The notes below the pieces were generated by a model. That model did no database searches. It saw nothing but the letters and a program-made list of their open reading frames with translations, and was not told where the DNA came from. A program made the translations under genes and the position numbers. From contig NW_025064935.1 of the NCBI RefSeq assembly GCF_019112545.1, positions 67,714 through 131,713 on the forward strand: a stretch of 64,000 bases of DNA, written 5' to 3'. This stretch comes from Guyanagaster necrorhizus. Taxonomy: Eukaryota; Basidiomycota; Agaricomycetes; Agaricales; Physalacriaceae. Shown piece by piece: positions 60,625-64,000 of this stretch (the first letter of the stretch is position 1; each line of letters begins with the position of its first letter).

Positions 60625-62044
60625 TCAGTAGGCGATGCCGCTGCTAAAGGTTCCGAGCAGAGTGATCCACCAGGCACGATATAGAGCGCTCCAACCTTCC
60701 TCATTGATGATACGCTTTGCACAGTCCGCCAAACCAATATACGGATCACCTTCGCTGCGCAAGCTAAAGCATGCCGATTAGTATAAACCAAAAAGGAGGT
60801 ACGTATTCTACGCACCCAATAACGTCTTCCTCAGCGCCAGAGAACTCTTCTACATCCTCCGCATCACCGTCAACTTCCTGAGAAATAGAATTATACTCTG
60901 ACGAAGCATGATTCCGTTGTATAGCTAGTCGCGTCGCCATCACTTCCAATGGAGTAAGCAGGGCGGCGGCGACCAAAACTACCAACAAGTATACGGCCAG
61001 TCTGACCGGAGAAACGTCAGGAAGATGGCTGTTTGATTCTGGGAGGGGCGGAAGGAGAAGACGCCTAAGCGGTCCCAGCGCGAGAACCACAATAGCGACA
61101 TGTGAAACTTCAGCGGCAAGCAATCCCGGGGTCAAATAGATGATCCATGGACGACGGCGCTCTGTTGGGGTGAGAAGAATACGCAGTGATTTCGCAGCAT
61201 TGAGGTAAGGTAGCTTGTGGGGTGTAGTGATTGCACTTTGTATAACATATGCTAAGCAATAAGGTCTTTACGAAATAGTAAACTCACCGGTACGTGACGA
61301 TCGCAGTTGGCAAAGCAATGAGCATCATTCCGATACTGTAAACCAACGTGCCTAGGACACCCGTCTGGGGAGCGTGATAGGTGCCATGACGCGGTAGGGG
61401 AGTGTCCATGAATACTACGATCAAGACAGTGACCACAGAGGTGCTCAAGAAAGTAGGCACTATGCATCGCCATCAAGAAAAAGACGTGAAATAAGCTCTA
61501 ATCAAGTGCGTACTCAAGCCCTTGTACAGACCCGGCCATCCCTGCCAGAAGACTTTGAGAGGTAAGAGGAAAATATGAGACTTGAGACTTACCTCAATCT
61601 GGTACACCCGTTTCATCATACCAAAGTAGGACTTTACAATGGGCCCTAATTTTTTGTCAGATAAAACGCAGTGAAGCCATGTGTATTACGCGCATACCTG
61701 TATGCGGTTGGGCGCCTCCTTCGGGATCTAGTTGTAGACCCTTGGGATTGTAGTTCGCTCTGAACCGTACAAGAACACCAGTAAGTGGCACAATGATGGC
61801 CAAGCTCACTGCAAGAGACAGCGTAAGCGCAAGGAGGTCGAGAAATCCTAACATGGGGGAAAGCAGGAATGTGTTGGCAGAAGTGCTGCGTAACAGTGGA
61901 ATGCTGAGCAGCCGAATAGCCGACCAGGCCGCTTTAGGGTCCGACTCTTCACGTGACTTCAGACTATATATAGGAGGGATTTTTTGTCTCAGGGTATCTT
62001 TCCTTCCTTTCTAACCACCACAGGTTTAGGGGAGGTGCTGCCAT
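60625..62044 (-). CDS. Mitochondrial carrier-like membrane protein
   Basis: A 23-nt first exon (62044-62022, MAAPPLNL) is spliced over an acceptor at 61964 to KSREESDPKAAWSAIRLLSI, then a helix MLGFLDLLALTLSLAVSLAI. Carrier-type signatures follow: a Pro-containing helix end (IIVPLTGVLVRFRANYNPKG), YFGMMKRVYQIEGWPGLYKG and LMPTF at the end of one repeat, PLEVMATRLAIQRNH at the start of another, and CAKRIINEEGWSALYRAWWI near the end. The product ends TFSSGIAY. The Px(D/E)xxxxR motif is present as PLEVMATR but is degenerate in the other repeats. The substrate cannot be told, and the protein may be an outer-membrane or degenerate SLC25 member. An acidic loop (DGDAEDVEEFSGAEED) lies before the last repeat. 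Confidence 0.82.
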
Positions 62045-62970
62045 GTCGCTCCGTTGCGTTTCTCTGACTGTTGGATGGGTCTCCAATGATCAGTGCTTAT
62101 TTGCTGCCTTGTTTTCTTTGCTTGTCGGACAGTCCTTTGATCGTTGCTTGGAACTATCGACCTACAGAACGGCGTGAAATCGGATTTGTCTTCGACCTTT
62201 TAGAGCGGTTCCTATTTTTGCGCTGGGTTTCAGCTTACCCGTTCAATTTGGTGTCATGATGATATGCGCCAAGCGGGAGGAGGCCTAGCCTACCTATTCC
62301 TTGTTCTGCAGGTTATAAGGAGATCTCAAGTACGTTGGAATATTGTAATCTGTTTGACTTGGGAGTACGTGATATCCTGTTAAGGTACACCACACACGCA
62401 GGAATGTATGATGCGTGCTCGGCTACTGGTATCTTGGTTCTGGGGGGAGGCTTTTCGGTTCTTCAAAGAGTGGGGGTGGGGCGGGGGGTTGCGATTTGTT
62501 TCTCTCTGTTTTCGACCGTGGCCGTGTGACCTGGAGGATGGATGTTATTTGTCGAGCATGGTATGATGTGGTGTCCTGTTCTTGCCTTTACCCCCGTACG
62601 TAGCATCAATGCATTGTTCTTTGTCAAGTTTTTTTCATAACTCTCAAGAGTTAGAGTTTGTCCATCCTTGAGACATTGTGTCCGCCAGAATCTACATTCC
62701 TACGTATATCGTTGTTGCAAAGGTCGTGAGCGATGAACGTTAACGACATTCAGATCTTTCAGGATTCATGGCTGTCGCTTGCAATTTCCTTGTTCGAGTA
62801 GTTGTAGAGTCAATGCAGCCACTTTTTTTTACTCTCCGACATTGAGCCGTACTGTTTTAGAGTTTGGGGTCACTGCCTTGTCATCACTCATCGTGCAGCA
62901 ACGGAGGTATACCCTTTAGCGACTGATCACATCCCCTAGCCGAATTTTGAGGTCATCGTTGTTGCCGATA
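62045..62970. other. Divergent intergenic region
   Basis: 926 bp between two divergent genes. It is G-rich on the plus strand at 62440-62500 (tracts of five, four and six G close together) with T-runs near 62625 and 62825. No coding frame is supported. Confidence 0.45.
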
Positions 62971-64000
62971 ATGTCTACGGTTGACGTCGCCAGAGCCAAG
63001 GTGAGTGTGTCGTTGTAGAACGTGGGTGGTCGACCTCATGGCCACTGTTTTCATTTGCAGCGGGAGGCCGCCTTGGAACATCTCAAATTTTCCAAGCGGT
63101 CAAAGATGAATGCCTCTAATTCAAGCCTCACTAGCTCGGCGTCAACGATAGCGCCGAACGCACTGTCCGTAGCATCGCTGCCGTCGCAGTCTAGAGATGC
63201 CACTGTGTCATCGCGTTTTTTTCCTCCGTCTTCCCCATCGACTGCTGGTACCATTCTTGTCCCTGATTCAAGTCCCAGCGCCTCTCCGGTCAATCATGGC
63301 CTGCGTCAGTCCAATAATGCTGGACAGGGCAGTGACGTGGCGCCAGCCGTGGCGGTTGTACAGGGCGGGCACTGGAATTACTCGTCGCATACAGGCGGCA
63401 TTGATCCACTGGCTGGGCCGAGCGGGTTTGTGTCGAGCGGAAGAACAGGCAAGGGGGTTCTGCGACGGCCGTGGGATAGCGATGATAGCCATAGTGAAGA
63501 GCCGCCTCGTAAGCGACTGAACGCGTCCTCCACCGACGTCGTGAATTCACCGGACTCGCCGGCAATTCAACGCGCTGGGCAGCGCCGTCGCAATGTTGCC
63601 TACGCCGACGCCCAATCGACAGCATCGGACGAATCGTTGCCTGAGGTTGTCAACATAAACGCCGATGCTGCCAGACTGCGTATTTTTCGTGGTCATCCGT
63701 CTGATTCGTCTCCATCGAACAGTGATCCGCTAGCATCAGACCAGAAATTTGTTCGTTTCAAGCTCACTATGCCAATGGAGTCTCCTGATCGTGTCAAGGC
63801 TGCCTGGCTCCAAGCTAGCGGAGACGTGAGGCGGGCGACCTCATTACTATCAGACCCGGACTGGGTTGCCAAACCCTCCCCCACACCCACAAAAATAGCT
63901 TCGCCGGCCATTGGACGTGTAGATGGCTATGTCGAGTCTACGAAAGCCCAGCGCGTTGCAGCCAAAGAGAAGGGGAAGAAGTCCATGATTTACGCCAACC
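62971..64000 (+). CDS. N-terminal part of a probable Fun30/Fft-type SNF2 chromatin remodeller (runs off window)
   Basis: Exon 1 (62971-63000) encodes MSTVDVARAK. A 60-nt intron (63001-63060) follows, and exon 2 stays open to the window end. The sequence is Ser/Pro-rich and disordered, with a basic PPRKRLNASS patch, then KFVRFKLTMPMESPDRVKAA and WLQASGDVRRATSLLSDPDW. The last two form a small helical CUE/UBA-like unit that in Fun30-type proteins precedes the ATPase. KGKKSMIYAN near the edge also resembles that family. The ATPase itself is outside the window, so the assignment is tentative. Confidence 0.6.

Overview
The window is gene-dense nuclear DNA of a filamentous basidiomycete, most likely an Agaricomycete. 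The genes are cut by many 45-65 nt GT-AG introns, intergenic gaps are short on both strands, and several gene families are typical of that group (a DUF6533-type membrane protein, a WW-like domain protein, XlnR-type and short Zn2Cys6 regulators). I resolve 23 protein genes with reasonable support plus one weak candidate. Two genes run off the window edges (left: hypothetical protein; right: a probable Fun30-type SNF2 remodeller). No tRNA, rRNA, intact transposon or CRISPR array was recognised. Splice sites were read by eye and checked for phase; they are not transcript-verified.

Layout. 1-13 kb: a hypothetical protein (-), an ATRIP/Rad26-like checkpoint protein (-) sharing an 83 bp divergent promoter with the NMD factor UPF2 (+), then a CAMKK-type kinase (+). 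13.8-20 kb: class II histone deacetylase HDA1 (-), cytochrome oxidase assembly factor COX11 (-) and a four-helix membrane protein (-). 20-36.5 kb: a DUF6533-type membrane protein (+), DSC4-like DUF1746 protein (+), a 64-residue twin-CX9C protein (-), the giant lipid-transfer protein CSF1 (+, 10.8 kb), YIP1 (-) and NSA2 (+). 36.7-50.8 kb, all on the minus strand: an XlnR-type Zn2Cys6 factor, Sm D3, a CLC chloride transporter with CBS domains, a GLTSCR1/BICRA-like SWI/SNF subunit and APC8/CDC23. 53-64 kb: ALG14 (+), U2AF35 (-), a short Zn2Cys6 factor (-), a mitochondrial-carrier-like protein (-) and the start of the Fun30-like gene (+).

The set is mostly housekeeping: splicing (Sm D3, U2AF35), RNA decay (UPF2), ribosome assembly (NSA2), chromatin (HDA1, GLTSCR1-like, Fun30-like), cell cycle and checkpoint (APC8, ATRIP-like), secretory-pathway and membrane function (YIP1, ALG14, DSC4, CLC, CSF1) and mitochondrial assembly (COX11, twin-CX9C protein). 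It is not an operon or a secondary-metabolite cluster.

The most notable sequence-level observations are two independent 6-nt microexons (NSA2 and Sm D3), very short divergent promoters (50 and 83 bp), a GLTSCR1-domain protein in a fungus, a cruciform-capable inverted repeat near 52.3 kb, and a kinase whose DFG motif reads DYG. I did not find a convincing new multi-gene system.
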